Assembly (NCBI RefSeq): GCF_006717145.1
Contig: NZ_VFQF01000002.1
Location: forward strand, 1,426,001-1,490,000
Reading direction: 5' to 3'
From: Humibacillus xanthopallidus
Lineage (GTDB): Bacteria; Actinomycetota; Actinomycetes; Actinomycetales; Dermatophilaceae
Length of the DNA: 64,000 nt
Position numbers and translations under genes: made by a program. The notes beneath the pieces are model-generated. The model had not been told where the DNA came from and ran no database searches. It saw nothing but the letters and a program-made list of their open reading frames with translations. Below, piece by piece: positions 50,988 to 60,310 of this stretch (positions are counted from its first letter, which is position 1; every line of letters begins with the position of its first letter).

Positions 50988-52046
50988 CTAGAGGTGGAAG
51001 GGTGCGAAGACGGGCGGCTCGAAGATGCCGGGAGGAGCCGCGACGACCGCGTCGATCGCTCGGAGGACCGGCCCTGCGGTCACGAACTGCCCTGCGGTCG
51101 TGTGGCTTCCGGGCTCGTTGGGCTCCACGAGGTTGAGCGTCACGACCATCTCGGGCTTGCCGTGCAGGTGGATCGTCCAGTGGTCGCGACCGGCGTACTC
51201 CGCACGGTCGGGCTCCATCGTCCAGATGATCGCGAGGGTGAGGAAGGGCCGCCCGTCGACCATGGCGTGCCAGCGCCACTCCGTCGTCGCGACCGTCCCG
51301 CGCGCGATGGAGCCGGCGGCGACCTCGAGGTCGGCCAGGGCGGGCACGACGCGGTGGTCGGGCACGACCTCGTCGTAGGTGACCCCCATCCGCTCGCACA
51401 TGAAGGCGATGGTCTCGAGGTAGAGCGCGGCATACAGCGTCGGTAGCGGGCCGTCACCCGTCAGCGCCGCCGGGTCGCTGCCCATGCCCATGACGGTGAA
51501 GGCGAAGTCCGGGTCGGGCATCGCACGGGCGTCGAGCACCTCGTCGATGGTGATCCGGTCGAGCGTGACGCTGGCGCCGGTGAGCCCGAGAGCGAGCCGC
51601 TCACCGACGATCCCCGGGCTGACGCCGACGCCGAAGAGGGTGCTGCGGCCCTCCTCGCACGCATCGAGGAAGAGTCGCTCCCGCTCGGGGCCGTGGGCGC
51701 GGGGGAAGTGCTGGCCCGACGTCGTGATGACGTTGGCACCCGAGCGCAGCAGGCGCAGCAGGTCGTCGTCGTGGGTCTCGTAGGGCAGCTGGAGTCGCGG
51801 GGCGTGCAGGACGACGTCGGGGCGTGCGTCGATGACGACCTCGATGTCGGTCGTGGCGAGCACCCCGGTCGGCTGGCGCCGGGCGATGTCACCGGCGTCG
51901 CGTCCGGCCTTGCTCTCGCTGTAGACGTGCAGCGCGACGAGGTCGAGGTCGTCGCGGTCGATGACGCCGCGCAGCAGCGTCTTGCCGACCGCGCCGGTCG
52001 CCCACTGCGCCACGCGGGTATGCCGTCCGCTCGGGTGAGCGCTCAT
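50988..52046 (-). CDS. DapB-like NAD(P)-dependent dehydrogenase/reductase
   Basis: 352 residues. The N-terminus VAQWATGAVGKTLLRGVIDR is a Rossmann nucleotide site of the dihydrodipicolinate-reductase type, followed by VLATTDIEVVIDARPDVVLH and an alpha/beta domain with GVGVSPGIVGERLALGL. It is too long for true DapB and belongs with the actinobacterial 'dihydrodipicolinate reductase-like' or diaminopentanoate-dehydrogenase group, several of which sit in lipid-catabolic clusters. The start overlaps the SDR stop by four bases. Substrate unknown. Confidence 0.8.
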   Translation of the reverse strand: MSAHPSGRHTRVAQWATGAVGKTLLRGVIDRDDLDLVALHVYSESKAGRDAGDIARRQPTGVLATTDIEVVIDARPDVVLHAPRLQLPYETHDDDLLRLLRSGANVITTSGQHFPRAHGPERERLFLDACEEGRSTLFGVGVSPGIVGERLALGLTGASVTLDRITIDEVLDARAMPDPDFAFTVMGMGSDPAALTGDGPLPTLYAALYLETIAFMCERMGVTYDEVVPDHRVVPALADLEVAAGSIARGTVATTEWRWHAMVDGRPFLTLAIIWTMEPDRAEYAGRDHWTIHLHGKPEMVVTLNLVEPNEPGSHTTAGQFVTAGPVLRAIDAVVAAPPGIFEPPVFAPFHL

Positions 52047-52813
52047 CCCTTGGTCCTCAGCTCGGTCGCGTGGAGCAGCTTGCCGAGACCGCGCTCATAG
52101 CGAATCGGGTCTCGTGCCAGTCGTGCTCGCGCGTCGACGGCCATCGGGTCGGTGTCGCACACCCACTCGCCGCGGCCCATCGCCCGCAGTCCCGTGACGG
52201 CGATGTCGCGAGGATCCTCCTTGCGGCCCTGCACGTGCGCGGCCATGCGGGTGTCGACCGACCCGACGATGAGCGACGTGACGGTGATGCCGAGCGGCTC
52301 GAGCTCGGCCCGGGCGATGCCGCCGAGATAGAGCGCGGCGACCTTGGCGGGGGAGTAGCCACCCATGAAGGCCGTCGGTGCGATCGCGGCGACGGAGAGG
52401 ACGTTGACGATCGACCCACCGCCGCCCGCCGCCAGCACCGGCGCGAAGGCCCGGGTGAGGTGCAACGGAGCGAAGTAGTTGACCTCCATCTCGCGGCGGG
52501 CCGCCTCGGGGTCGTCGGCGAGGACGAGGCGGTTGCCGGTGAAGAGGCCGGCGTTGTTGACGAGGATCGTCGCGTCGGCGCAGGTCTCGGCCGCAGCCGC
52601 GATGTCGTCTGCGTCGGTCACCTCGAGCCGGATCACCGTGGCGCCCGTGGCGGCTAGCTCGGGGGTCACGTCGTCGGGGTCTCGCACACCGGCATACACC
52701 GTCGTGGCGCCCTGGGCGAGGGCCTCCTGGACGAAGGCGAGCCCGATGCCGCGGTTGGCCCCGGTGACGACGACGCGGGCCCCGGGGACGGGGGTGCCCC
52801 GCCCCGCGGTCAT
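52043..52813 (-). CDS. Short-chain dehydrogenase (SDR)
   Basis: 256 residues. The NAD(P) motif is RVVVTGANRGIGLAFVQEAL, the structural Asn motif is LVNNAGLFTG, and the catalytic Tyr-Lys is in MGGYSPAKVAALYLGGIARA with Ser in VNVLSVAAIAP. It is a classical SDR of oxidoreductase type, coenzyme preference uncertain. The start ATG 52813 overlaps the upstream SnoaL-like stop, and its own stop overlaps the DapB-like start, so three genes are tightly coupled. Confidence 0.88.
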   Translation of the reverse strand: MTAGRGTPVPGARVVVTGANRGIGLAFVQEALAQGATTVYAGVRDPDDVTPELAATGATVIRLEVTDADDIAAAAETCADATILVNNAGLFTGNRLVLADDPEAARREMEVNYFAPLHLTRAFAPVLAAGGGGSIVNVLSVAAIAPTAFMGGYSPAKVAALYLGGIARAELEPLGITVTSLIVGSVDTRMAAHVQGRKEDPRDIAVTGLRAMGRGEWVCDTDPMAVDARARLARDPIRYERGLGKLLHATELRTKG

Positions 52814-53433
52814 GCCGGCACCCCGGCAGACCGCTCGGCGTAGACGACGTCGTGCGGGAACTTCTCGCTCCGACGCAGCCGGGCGGGGTCGTCGACGAGC
52901 ATCCCGTAGACCCACGTCTCGGAGCGGTCCATGTCGTGGTTCCAGTCCCAGCGCAGGGCGCGGTGGCGGATGCCCCACCGGCCGTCGTGGAGCTCGAGGT
53001 CGTCGACCATGCGGGCACCCGTCAGGGTGTCTCCGACGACGCCGTCGGGCCTCCGCACGCGGGCGAAGGCGAGCACGTAGGACTCGGCCCGGGCGTGCCC
53101 CGACTCCAGGTCCTCACCGAGCGTGACGTCGACGAGGACGTTGGTGAGGGCGTGGGTCGTCAGGGCCTTGGGGTGGGTGAGGGTGCCCTCGATCGAGCGC
53201 AGGTAGTCGGCGGCTGGTCCGTCGAAGACGCCGCCATGGTCCTCGGTCGCGCCGGGCAGGTAGCAGGCCGCCGCGCCCTCGACGTCGCCCCGGTCGACCG
53301 CTCGGAGGTAGGTGGCGAGCAGGTCGTGGACGTCCTGTTTGGCGAGCAGCTCAGCCACCCTCCGGGTGAGTGGCGCAAACGACGAATTCGCTTGCGGCGC
53401 AGGGGTGGCGGGGTCGACGTGGGGGTCGGTCAC
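52810..53433 (-). CDS. SnoaL/NTF2-like protein
   Basis: 207 residues of the cone-shaped NTF2 fold: RRVAELLAKQDVHDLLATYL, RAVDRGDVEGAAACYLPGAT and the sheet GARMVDDLELHDGRWGIRHR with ALRWDWNHDMDRS. SnoaL_4-type proteins include hydroxylating-dioxygenase beta-like subunits, dehydratases and epoxide hydrolases. The GTG start is set by the family length. It heads the three-gene operon (SnoaL-like, SDR, DapB-like), divergent from the Liv importer operon with a 114-base AT-rich region between. Confidence 0.82.
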   Translation of the reverse strand: MTDPHVDPATPAPQANSSFAPLTRRVAELLAKQDVHDLLATYLRAVDRGDVEGAAACYLPGATEDHGGVFDGPAADYLRSIEGTLTHPKALTTHALTNVLVDVTLGEDLESGHARAESYVLAFARVRRPDGVVGDTLTGARMVDDLELHDGRWGIRHRALRWDWNHDMDRSETWVYGMLVDDPARLRRSEKFPHDVVYAERSAGVPA

Positions 53434-53472
53434 CTGGGGCTCCTTCGATCCGGTGAGGCGGGGCGGAGAGGG

Positions 53473-53547
53473 TTGACGGACTCGCTCCGCTTGCTGTAGT
53501 AATCCCTATCACACTGTTAATTGAAGTGTCACGAGGAACGAGGCACC
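53473..53547 (+). promoter_or_regulatory. Promoter and probable operator of the Liv importer operon
   Basis: TTGACG (53473-53478) and TAGTAA (53497-53502) are 18 bases apart, followed by an AT-rich imperfect palindrome ACACT-n9-AGTGT (53511-53529). The AT-rich stretch is unusual in this window. A repressor of the TetR or GntR kind is the likely binder; this is inference. Confidence 0.5.
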
Positions 53548-54396
53548 GTGAGCGCAACGACGCGCAGCACCGATCCGCCCGAAGGCCACGGCACGACGGC
53601 TGCAGCACCCACGAGCACCGCAGCAGCCGGCGACCGGGCCCTGCGCCTGCGCGACGTCACCATCACGTTCGGCGGCGTCACGGCCCTCGACGCCGTGAGC
53701 TTCGAGGTGCGCCCCGGCCGCATCTGCGGGCTCATCGGCCCCAACGGCGCAGGCAAGACGACGCTCTTCAACTGCATCACCCGCATCTACGTGCCCTCCT
53801 CGGGTGAGATCCGCTGGGGCGACATCGACCTGCTGCGACTGCGCCCGCACGCCCTGGCCGGGGCGGGCATCGCCCGCACCTTCCAGAACCTCGCGCTCTT
53901 CGGCGCGATGAGCGTCTTCGACAACGCGATGGTCGGCGGCACGTCGGTCTCCCGGGTCGGCCTCACGAGCGGCGCCCTCGGGTGGCCACCGGCCCGCCGG
54001 CGGCAGCAGGTCCTGCGCGACCGCGCCTGGCACCTGCTCGACCGGCTCGACCTGCTCGACGTCGCCGAGCGCCCCGCGGCGGGGCTGCCCTTCGGCACGC
54101 TGAAGCGCGTCGAGCTCGCCCGGGCCCTGATGTCGCAGCCGCAGCTGCTCCTCCTCGACGAGCCCGCCGGTGGCCTGACCCACAGCGAGGTCAAGGACCT
54201 CGGCTCGCTCATCACGAGCCTGCGCGACGAGCTCGGCTTCGCGGCGCTCCTCGTCGAGCACCACATGGGGCTCGTTCTCGGCATCAGCGACCACGTCGTC
54301 GCGCTCGACTTCGGCCGCACGATCTTCGAGGGCTCACCGTCCGAGGTGCGCGACAACCCCGACGTCGTCCGGGCCTACCTGGGGCGGGCCGCATGA
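53548..54396 (+). CDS. livG: ABC transporter ATP-binding protein, LivG type
   Basis: 282 residues. Walker A is GLIGPNGAGKTTLFNCITRI, Walker B is LLLLDEPAGGLTHSEV and the switch His is in LLVEHHMGLVLGISDHVV. The ABC signature, usually LSxGQ, reads LPFGTLKRVELARAL, a common LivG variant. The first 30 residues are polar. It powers the importer with LivF. GTG 53548 follows GAGG by 4-5 bases. The stop overlaps livF (ATGA). Five genes, livG, livF, livH, livM and livK, are tightly coupled. Confidence 0.88.
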   Translation: MSATTRSTDPPEGHGTTAAAPTSTAAAGDRALRLRDVTITFGGVTALDAVSFEVRPGRICGLIGPNGAGKTTLFNCITRIYVPSSGEIRWGDIDLLRLRPHALAGAGIARTFQNLALFGAMSVFDNAMVGGTSVSRVGLTSGALGWPPARRRQQVLRDRAWHLLDRLDLLDVAERPAAGLPFGTLKRVELARALMSQPQLLLLDEPAGGLTHSEVKDLGSLITSLRDELGFAALLVEHHMGLVLGISDHVVALDFGRTIFEGSPSEVRDNPDVVRAYLGRAA

Positions 54397-55100
54397 GCCT
54401 GCTCTCGCTCACCGACGTCACCGCCGGCTACGGCCCCAGCGAGGTGCTCCACGGCATCACCCTCGACGTGGACCCCGGCGAGGTCGTCGTCATGCTCGGC
54501 GCCAACGGTGCGGGCAAGACGACGACGATGCAGGCGATCGCCGGGCTCCTGACGTGGCGCGGCAGCATCGAGCTCGACGGGCGACCGCTGCCGCAACGCC
54601 CCGAGCAGGTCGTGCGCAGCGGGGTCAGCCTCGTCCCGCAGGGCCGCGGCACGCTGGGAGCACTGACGGTGCTCGAGAACCTCCGGGTGGGCGCGGCCGT
54701 GCGCACCGACACCGGCGGCATCGGTGACGACATCGACCGGTGGTGCGAGGTCTTCCCGGTGCTCGGCCGGCGCTCGCGCCAGCTGGCGGGCACGCTCTCC
54801 GGTGGCGAGCAGCAGATGCTCGCCGTCGCCCGGGCGCTCATGAGCCGCCCCCGGCTGCTGCTCTGCGACGAGCCGAGCCTCGGCCTCGCGCCGATCGTCG
54901 TGCAGGAGCTCTTCGCGACCCTCGCCCACATCAACGAGACCGACGGTACGGCGATGCTCATCGTCGAGCAGAACGCCGAGCTGGCCATGGACCTCGCCAG
55001 CACCGTCTACCTCCTCGACGTCGGCACCATCGCGGCGTCGGGCACCCCCGCCGACTTCCGCGCCGACGACGCCGTGCGCACGGCATACCTCGGCTACTAG
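54393..55100 (+). CDS. livF: ABC transporter ATP-binding protein, LivF type
   Basis: 235 residues. Walker A MLGANGAGKTTTMQAIAGLL, signature TLSGGEQQMLAVARALMSRP, Walker B LLCDEPSLGLAPIV and switch LIVEQNAELAMDLAS are standard for LivF. The stop TAG overlaps the Shine-Dalgarno (TAGGAG) of livH, giving coupled translation. It forms the ATPase pair with LivG in the cytoplasm. Confidence 0.9.
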   Translation: MSLLSLTDVTAGYGPSEVLHGITLDVDPGEVVVMLGANGAGKTTTMQAIAGLLTWRGSIELDGRPLPQRPEQVVRSGVSLVPQGRGTLGALTVLENLRVGAAVRTDTGGIGDDIDRWCEVFPVLGRRSRQLAGTLSGGEQQMLAVARALMSRPRLLLCDEPSLGLAPIVVQELFATLAHINETDGTAMLIVEQNAELAMDLASTVYLLDVGTIAASGTPADFRADDAVRTAYLGY

Positions 55101-55108
55101 GAGCCCTC

Positions 55109-56005
55109 ATGGAACTGTTCCTCGAACGCCTCATCTCGGGCCTGACCAACGGCTCGATCTACGCGCTGCTCGCGCTCGCGCTCGTCGTCGTCTTCCGCGG
55201 CACGGGCACGCTCAACTTCGCCCAGGGCGAGCTCGCCCTCTTCACGACGTTCGTCGCGTGGTGGCTGACGACGCAGTCGCTGCCCATCTGGTTCGCGATC
55301 GCCGCGGCCCTCGGCGTCGGCTTCCTCATGGGCGCGCTCATCGAGCGGCTCCTCATCCGCCCGGTCGCCAAGCGCAACGACATGGCAGTGCTCATCGTCG
55401 CCCTGGGGCTCTTCACCGGCCTCAACTCCCTCGCCGGTCTGCTCTGGGGCAGCGAGACGAAGATCATGCCGAGCCCCTTCCCCAACGGCGAGAGCGACTT
55501 CATCTCCGTCGGTGGGGCGCGCCTCTACGGCGACGCGCTCGGGGTCTGGGGCGCCCTCATCGTGCTCATGGGCCTCATGACGCTGCTCTTCCGCTTCACC
55601 AAGGTCGGCCTGCACATGCGCGCCGTGGCCGACAACGCGACCTCGGCGACCCTCGCGGGGGTGCGGACCAGCCGCATCCTCGCCATCGGCTGGGGGCTCT
55701 CGGGCGCCATCGGTGCCCTCGCCGGGGTGCTCGTCACTCCGCTCGCGCCACAGCAGCTGAGCCTCACGACGATGTTCTCCATCTTCATCGCGGCGTCGGC
55801 GGCAGCGCTGTTCGGCGGGCTCGACAGCCTCGTCGGGGCGGTCGTCGGCGGACTCGTCATCGGCGTGCTCGAGGCGATGCTCACCGGCTACGTCTCCGTC
55901 ATCGGCGGCTCGCTCCAGCAGACGTCCGCGCTGCTCATCATCGTCGTCATCCTCTTCGTCAAGCCCACCGGCCTCTTCGGCACGACCAAGCTCGTGAGGG
56001 TGTGA
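55109..56005 (+). CDS. livH: Branched-chain-type ABC permease, LivH
   Basis: 298 residues, about eight membrane helices. ISGLTNGSIYALLALALVVV, RGTGTLNFAQGELALFTTFV and RAVADNATSATLAGVRTSRI (cytoplasmic coupling loop) are LivH motifs. The ATG is 8 bases after the livF stop. Its stop shares one base with livM (TGATG). Liv-type importers carry branched-chain amino acids, but also aromatic or short acids; the neighbours here argue for a non-amino-acid substrate. Confidence 0.9.
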   Translation: MELFLERLISGLTNGSIYALLALALVVVFRGTGTLNFAQGELALFTTFVAWWLTTQSLPIWFAIAAALGVGFLMGALIERLLIRPVAKRNDMAVLIVALGLFTGLNSLAGLLWGSETKIMPSPFPNGESDFISVGGARLYGDALGVWGALIVLMGLMTLLFRFTKVGLHMRAVADNATSATLAGVRTSRILAIGWGLSGAIGALAGVLVTPLAPQQLSLTTMFSIFIAASAAALFGGLDSLVGAVVGGLVIGVLEAMLTGYVSVIGGSLQQTSALLIIVVILFVKPTGLFGTTKLVRV

Positions 56006-57216
56006 TGGGCGTGCAGGAGCCCACCGTCGTCGACGACCCCCCCCGCGCCGCTCCGCCGGGGCGTATGCCGTCCGGCCCGGTCGCCGCCCCCGGCTCGCCC
56101 CGCGGTCGTGGCCGCAGCGGCCGGGAGCGCCTCACCGTCATCGAGGGCTCGCGGCGTCACTGGGCGCTGCGCGCGCTCGCCGTCGTGGTCGTGGTGGCGG
56201 TGCTGCTGCAGGCCTCGCAGGCCCAGGCCTTCCGGGTCGGGCAGTTCACCAACGTCTTCATCATCGCGATCGCCATCGTCGGCCTCAACCTCGTCACCGG
56301 CCACACCGGGCTGCTGTCGATCGGCCACTCGGCCTTCTTCGGGCTCGGCGCCTACACGACGGGTGTCCTCGTCGCGCGCTACGACGCCGCGCCGATGACG
56401 ACGATCCCCGTCGCGGTGGTCCTCAGCTTCGCGCTTGGACTGCTCGTGGGGCTGCCCTCCCTGCGCATCAAGGGCCTCTACCTCGCACTCGTCACCCTCG
56501 CGGTCGGCGTGTCCTTCCCCGAGATCATCCGGCGCGCCGAGGAGCTCACCGGCGGGGCGGCCGGCCTCGTCGTGCGGTCGGCCTCGCTCGCGCCGCCGGC
56601 GTGGACCGGGCTCGGCCGGGCCCAGCGGGGCATCTGGATGTTCTGGGTGTCGGCAGCCGTCCTGCTCCTCGTCATGTGGCTGAGCCGCAACCTCGTGAGG
56701 AGCCGCTTCGGCCTCGGCATGCGAGCGACCCGCGACCACGAGATCGCGGCCGCCGCGAGCGGGGTGCGGGTCGCGCGGACCAAGATCCTCGCCTTCGGTG
56801 TCTCCGGGGCCATCACCGGGCTCGCCGGCTCGCTCTTCACGATGTACATCGGGGCACTGTCGCCCGACGGGTCCTTCACCCTGCTCAAGTCGATCGAGCT
56901 CGTGACCGGGCTCGTGCTCGGCGGCATCGCGACCCAGCTCGGCCCTCTCATCGGGGCCGCCGCCGTCGTCTTCCTGCCCCAGCTCACCGGGTCGCTCAGC
57001 ACCGGCCCGCTCTCCGGGGTCGTCTTCGGCGTCGTGCTCATCACCATCGTCTTCGTCATGCCCGAGGGCATCGCCGGGCGCATCGGCCTCTGGGTGCGCC
57101 GCCGGGTCGCGGTCGTGCCCGCGGACCGCCCCCGTCCGGCGGGCGACGCCCCACCGGCCTCCACTCCTGCACCTCCACCTCACAGCAACACACACAACAG
57201 ATGGGAAGACCAATGA
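56005..57216 (+). CDS. livM: Branched-chain-type ABC permease, LivM
   Basis: 403 residues. A polar N-terminal 45 residues, then about nine helices with NLVTGHTGLLSIGHSAFFGL and RATRDHEIAAAASGVRVART, the LivM consensus. The last 35 residues are Pro-rich and cytoplasmic. It pairs with LivH in the membrane. Overlaps livK by four bases (ATGA). Confidence 0.9.
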   Translation: MGVQEPTVVDDPPRAAPPGRMPSGPVAAPGSPRGRGRSGRERLTVIEGSRRHWALRALAVVVVVAVLLQASQAQAFRVGQFTNVFIIAIAIVGLNLVTGHTGLLSIGHSAFFGLGAYTTGVLVARYDAAPMTTIPVAVVLSFALGLLVGLPSLRIKGLYLALVTLAVGVSFPEIIRRAEELTGGAAGLVVRSASLAPPAWTGLGRAQRGIWMFWVSAAVLLLVMWLSRNLVRSRFGLGMRATRDHEIAAAASGVRVARTKILAFGVSGAITGLAGSLFTMYIGALSPDGSFTLLKSIELVTGLVLGGIATQLGPLIGAAAVVFLPQLTGSLSTGPLSGVVFGVVLITIVFVMPEGIAGRIGLWVRRRVAVVPADRPRPAGDAPPASTPAPPPHSNTHNRWEDQ

Positions 57217-58529
57217 AGCGATTCCTGCGCGTCGTCTCGGCAGCCGCGCTGCCCGCCCTGGTGCTCGGCGCCTGCGGGTCGGGCACCGGCACCGGCACCG
57301 GCGGCGACCCGGCGGCCGCCTCCACCGGTGGCGCGGCCAGCGCGGCGGCCTCCGTCGTCAACGCCGACGACTGCGCCGACCCGGAGGGCGCCAAGGCGCC
57401 CATCACGGGGACCCTCAAGGTCGGCTGGTCGGCCCCGACGTCGGGTCCGCTCGCCGATGCGGTCGGCAACGTCATCGAGGGGATGAAGGCGCGCTTCGCC
57501 GTCGAGAACGCCAAGGGCGGCATCGGCGGCGTCAAGCTCGAGGTCGTCGTCAAGGACGACGCCTTCAACCCCGAGCGGGCCAAGGCCAACGTCGGCGAGC
57601 TCATCCAGAAGGAGGGCGTGCACGTCCTCGAGACCTTCGGGTCCGGCCAGGTCGACGCCATCGCCGACGACCAGAACGACGCGTGCGTGCCGCTGCTCTT
57701 CGCCCAGGCCAGCGTGCCGGCCTACCGCGACATCGAGAAGTTCCCGTGGACCACCGAGTACCTCCCGTCGGCCGACGTGGAGATGGGTGTCGTCGTCGAG
57801 AGCCTCAAGAAGAAGTACCCCAACGGCGCCAAGATCGCGCTGGCCGCCAACCAGACCGAGTCGGGCCAGGGCATCGCCAACGGCCTCAAGAAGGCCATCG
57901 AGGGAACGGGCTTCACGATCGCTGCCGAGGCGCCCCTCACCGACCCGCGCACGGCCGCCTCGTCGCTCAAGTCCTCGGGCGCCCCGATCCTCGTCAACGC
58001 CGGCGTCACGACCGACTGCCTCGCCCTCACGCAGGCCATCGGCCGCGTCGGCTGGAAGCCCGAGACCGTCATCCAGCCCTCGAACTGCGCCGACGGGGCG
58101 ACGCTCTACGCGCCCGCCGGCGACGCGGCCGACGGCCAGCAGATCCTGCGCTGGCTCAAGGACCCGGCCAACGCCGCCTTCGCCGACGACGCCGCGGTCA
58201 AGGAGTACCTCCAGCTGTCGGCCGCGAACGGCGCGGACTCCCCGACGAACAGCTACACGGTCAACGGCTGGGCGATCGCCGACCTCATGGTCGACGACTT
58301 CACCCGGGCGGCGAAGCTCGAGGGCGGGCTCTCGCGGGTCTCGATCATGCAGGCGGCCCGCACGCAGAACTACCAGCCCCCGATGTTCATCGACGGCATC
58401 TCCTTCACGATGAGCCCGACTCAGGCCTACGGCGTGCTCGCCTTCCAGCCCTTCACGTGGAAGGCCGCCGACAAGGCCTTCGCCGTGGGTGGTGACGTCA
58501 TCGACATCTCGTCGCAGTACGACAAGTAG
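57213..58529 (+). CDS. livK: Liv-type extracellular substrate-binding lipoprotein
   Basis: 438 residues. A lipobox (LPALVLGACGSG) anchors it outside the membrane, followed by a Gly/Thr/Ala linker. The binding fold begins LKVGWSAPTSGPLADAVGNV and continues with FAVENAKGGIGGVKLEVVVK. This is the type I periplasmic-binding fold of Leu/Ile/Val and amide- or aromatic-acid-binding proteins. The ligand is not predictable. Its neighbours (acyl-CoA ligases, nitronate monooxygenase) suggest a catabolic substrate. A 53-base gap precedes the ligase gene, likely still the same operon. Confidence 0.88.
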   Translation: MKRFLRVVSAAALPALVLGACGSGTGTGTGGDPAAASTGGAASAAASVVNADDCADPEGAKAPITGTLKVGWSAPTSGPLADAVGNVIEGMKARFAVENAKGGIGGVKLEVVVKDDAFNPERAKANVGELIQKEGVHVLETFGSGQVDAIADDQNDACVPLLFAQASVPAYRDIEKFPWTTEYLPSADVEMGVVVESLKKKYPNGAKIALAANQTESGQGIANGLKKAIEGTGFTIAAEAPLTDPRTAASSLKSSGAPILVNAGVTTDCLALTQAIGRVGWKPETVIQPSNCADGATLYAPAGDAADGQQILRWLKDPANAAFADDAAVKEYLQLSAANGADSPTNSYTVNGWAIADLMVDDFTRAAKLEGGLSRVSIMQAARTQNYQPPMFIDGISFTMSPTQAYGVLAFQPFTWKAADKAFAVGGDVIDISSQYDK

Positions 58530-58582
58530 GACAGGATGCAGAGCGAACGACCGGTGCATGTCGACGAGGAGATGGAGAGCCG

Positions 58583-60310
58583 ATGACGATGGCGCGAGGG
58601 CTGCACCCGGCGGCCACGGTGGCCGACTACCAGGCGCGCGGGTGGTGGACCGACGAGACGGTCGACCAGCTCTTCGCGCAGCAGGTGCAGACGCGGGGTG
58701 AGGAGCTCGCGGTGGTCGACCCGGCCAACCGCGAGGCCCTCCTCGGGTCCGCACCGCGGCGGCTCACCTGGGCCGAGCTCGACGCCGAGGTCACCCACCT
58801 CGCCGCCGTGCTGCTCGACCTGGGCCTGGGCCGTGGCGACGTCGTCGGCGTGCAGCTGCCCAACGCCGTCGAGCTCGTCGAGGTCTACCTCGCCGCCTGG
58901 AGCATCGGCGTCGTCGTCTCCCCGCTGCCGATGCAGTACCGCGAGCGCGAGGTGCTCGGCATGGGCACCCAGGCCGACTTCGCGGCATACGTCACTGTCG
59001 CCCGATGGGGCGATCGCTCACCCGCCGCCGACGTGCTGTCCCTGCGGGACCAGCTGCCGTCTCTGCGCCAGGTCATCGCGTTCGGCCCCGCGGCCGAGCG
59101 CGGTGACCTGGCGGGCGGGGTGCTCGCCGTCCACCCGGCCGCGGCCGACGACACGGAGCGGGCCCGGCTCGCGTCCCACGTCGCGAGCGACCCCAACGAC
59201 GCGAACGACTGCCTGACGATCTGCTGGACGTCGGGCACCGAGAGCGAGCCCAAGGGAGTGCCGCGCTGCCACCTCGACTGGCTCGCCATCTGCTGGGCCA
59301 CGGTCGACGCCCCGAAGGTGACGGCCGACGACGTCCTGCTCAACCCCTTCCCCATGGTCAACATGGCGGGTATCAACGGGATGTTCCTCCCGTGGCTGCG
59401 CACGGGTTGCGTTCTCGTGCAGCATCATCCGTTCGACCTGCCCACCTTCCTGGGCCAGATCGCGGCAGAGCGGGTCACCTACACGGTCGCCCCGCCGGCC
59501 CTGCTCTGGATGCTCCTTCACAACGAGCCGCTCCTCGCGCAGGTCGACCTCAGCAGCCTGACGCGCATCGGCTCCGGCTCGGTGCCACTCCAGCCGGCGA
59601 TGGTGCGCGGCTGGCAGGAGAAGCACGGCATCGGCATCATCAACTTCTTCGGCTCCAACGAGGGCGTGGGCCTGCTGTCGAGCCCCGACGACTTCCCCGA
59701 CCCCGACGAGCGTGCGCAGTTCTTCCCGCGCTACGGGGCGCCCGGCACGACGTGGTCGTCACGGGTGTCGGAGTGGATCGACGTGCGCCTCGTCGACCTC
59801 GTCACCGGCGAGGACATCACCGAGCCCGGGGTCCCGGGCGAGATGCGGCTGAACGGGCCGACCGTCTTCGCCGGCTACCTGCACGGCGATCGGCTCGGGA
59901 GCCCGTTCGACGAGCAGGGTTACCTACGCTCCGGCGACCTCTTCGAGATCGCCGGCGACCGCGGGCAGTTCCTCCACTACCTCGACCGCGCCAAGGACGT
60001 CATCATCCGGGGCGGCATGAACATCGCGCCCGCCGAGATCGAGGGGCTCATCGCCGAGCACCCGGCGGTCGTCGACGTCGCGGTCATCGGCGACCCCGAC
60101 GAGATGCTGGGCGAGCGGGTCGCGGCGGTCGTGTCACTCGCGCCCGGCCAGAGCCTGACGCTGGAGGAGCTCGTCGCCTTCCTGCGCGGCCAGCACATCG
60201 CCTCGTTCAAGCTGCCCGAGCGTCTCGAGGTGCGCGACGACCTGCCGCGCAACCCTGTCGGCAAGATCCTCAAGCGCCTGCTGCGCGCCCCTGCGAAGGA
60301 GTCCTCGTGA
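58583..60310 (+). CDS. AMP-dependent acyl-CoA synthetase (3)
   Basis: 575 residues, the largest of the four ligases here. Motifs: CWTSGTESEPKGVPRCHLDW (P-loop with a Glu in place of the second Thr-Gly), NFFGSNEGVGLLSSPDDF (A5 region unlike the usual YGxTE), GDLFEIAGDRGQFLHYLDRA and NPVGKILKRLLRAPA with the catalytic Lys. These deviations mark the cyclohexanecarboxylate/fatty-acid CoA-ligase subgroup. GGAGAG lies 3 bases before ATG 58583. The stop overlaps the next gene (GTGA). Confidence 0.86.
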   Translation: MTMARGLHPAATVADYQARGWWTDETVDQLFAQQVQTRGEELAVVDPANREALLGSAPRRLTWAELDAEVTHLAAVLLDLGLGRGDVVGVQLPNAVELVEVYLAAWSIGVVVSPLPMQYREREVLGMGTQADFAAYVTVARWGDRSPAADVLSLRDQLPSLRQVIAFGPAAERGDLAGGVLAVHPAAADDTERARLASHVASDPNDANDCLTICWTSGTESEPKGVPRCHLDWLAICWATVDAPKVTADDVLLNPFPMVNMAGINGMFLPWLRTGCVLVQHHPFDLPTFLGQIAAERVTYTVAPPALLWMLLHNEPLLAQVDLSSLTRIGSGSVPLQPAMVRGWQEKHGIGIINFFGSNEGVGLLSSPDDFPDPDERAQFFPRYGAPGTTWSSRVSEWIDVRLVDLVTGEDITEPGVPGEMRLNGPTVFAGYLHGDRLGSPFDEQGYLRSGDLFEIAGDRGQFLHYLDRAKDVIIRGGMNIAPAEIEGLIAEHPAVVDVAVIGDPDEMLGERVAAVVSLAPGQSLTLEELVAFLRGQHIASFKLPERLEVRDDLPRNPVGKILKRLLRAPAKESS

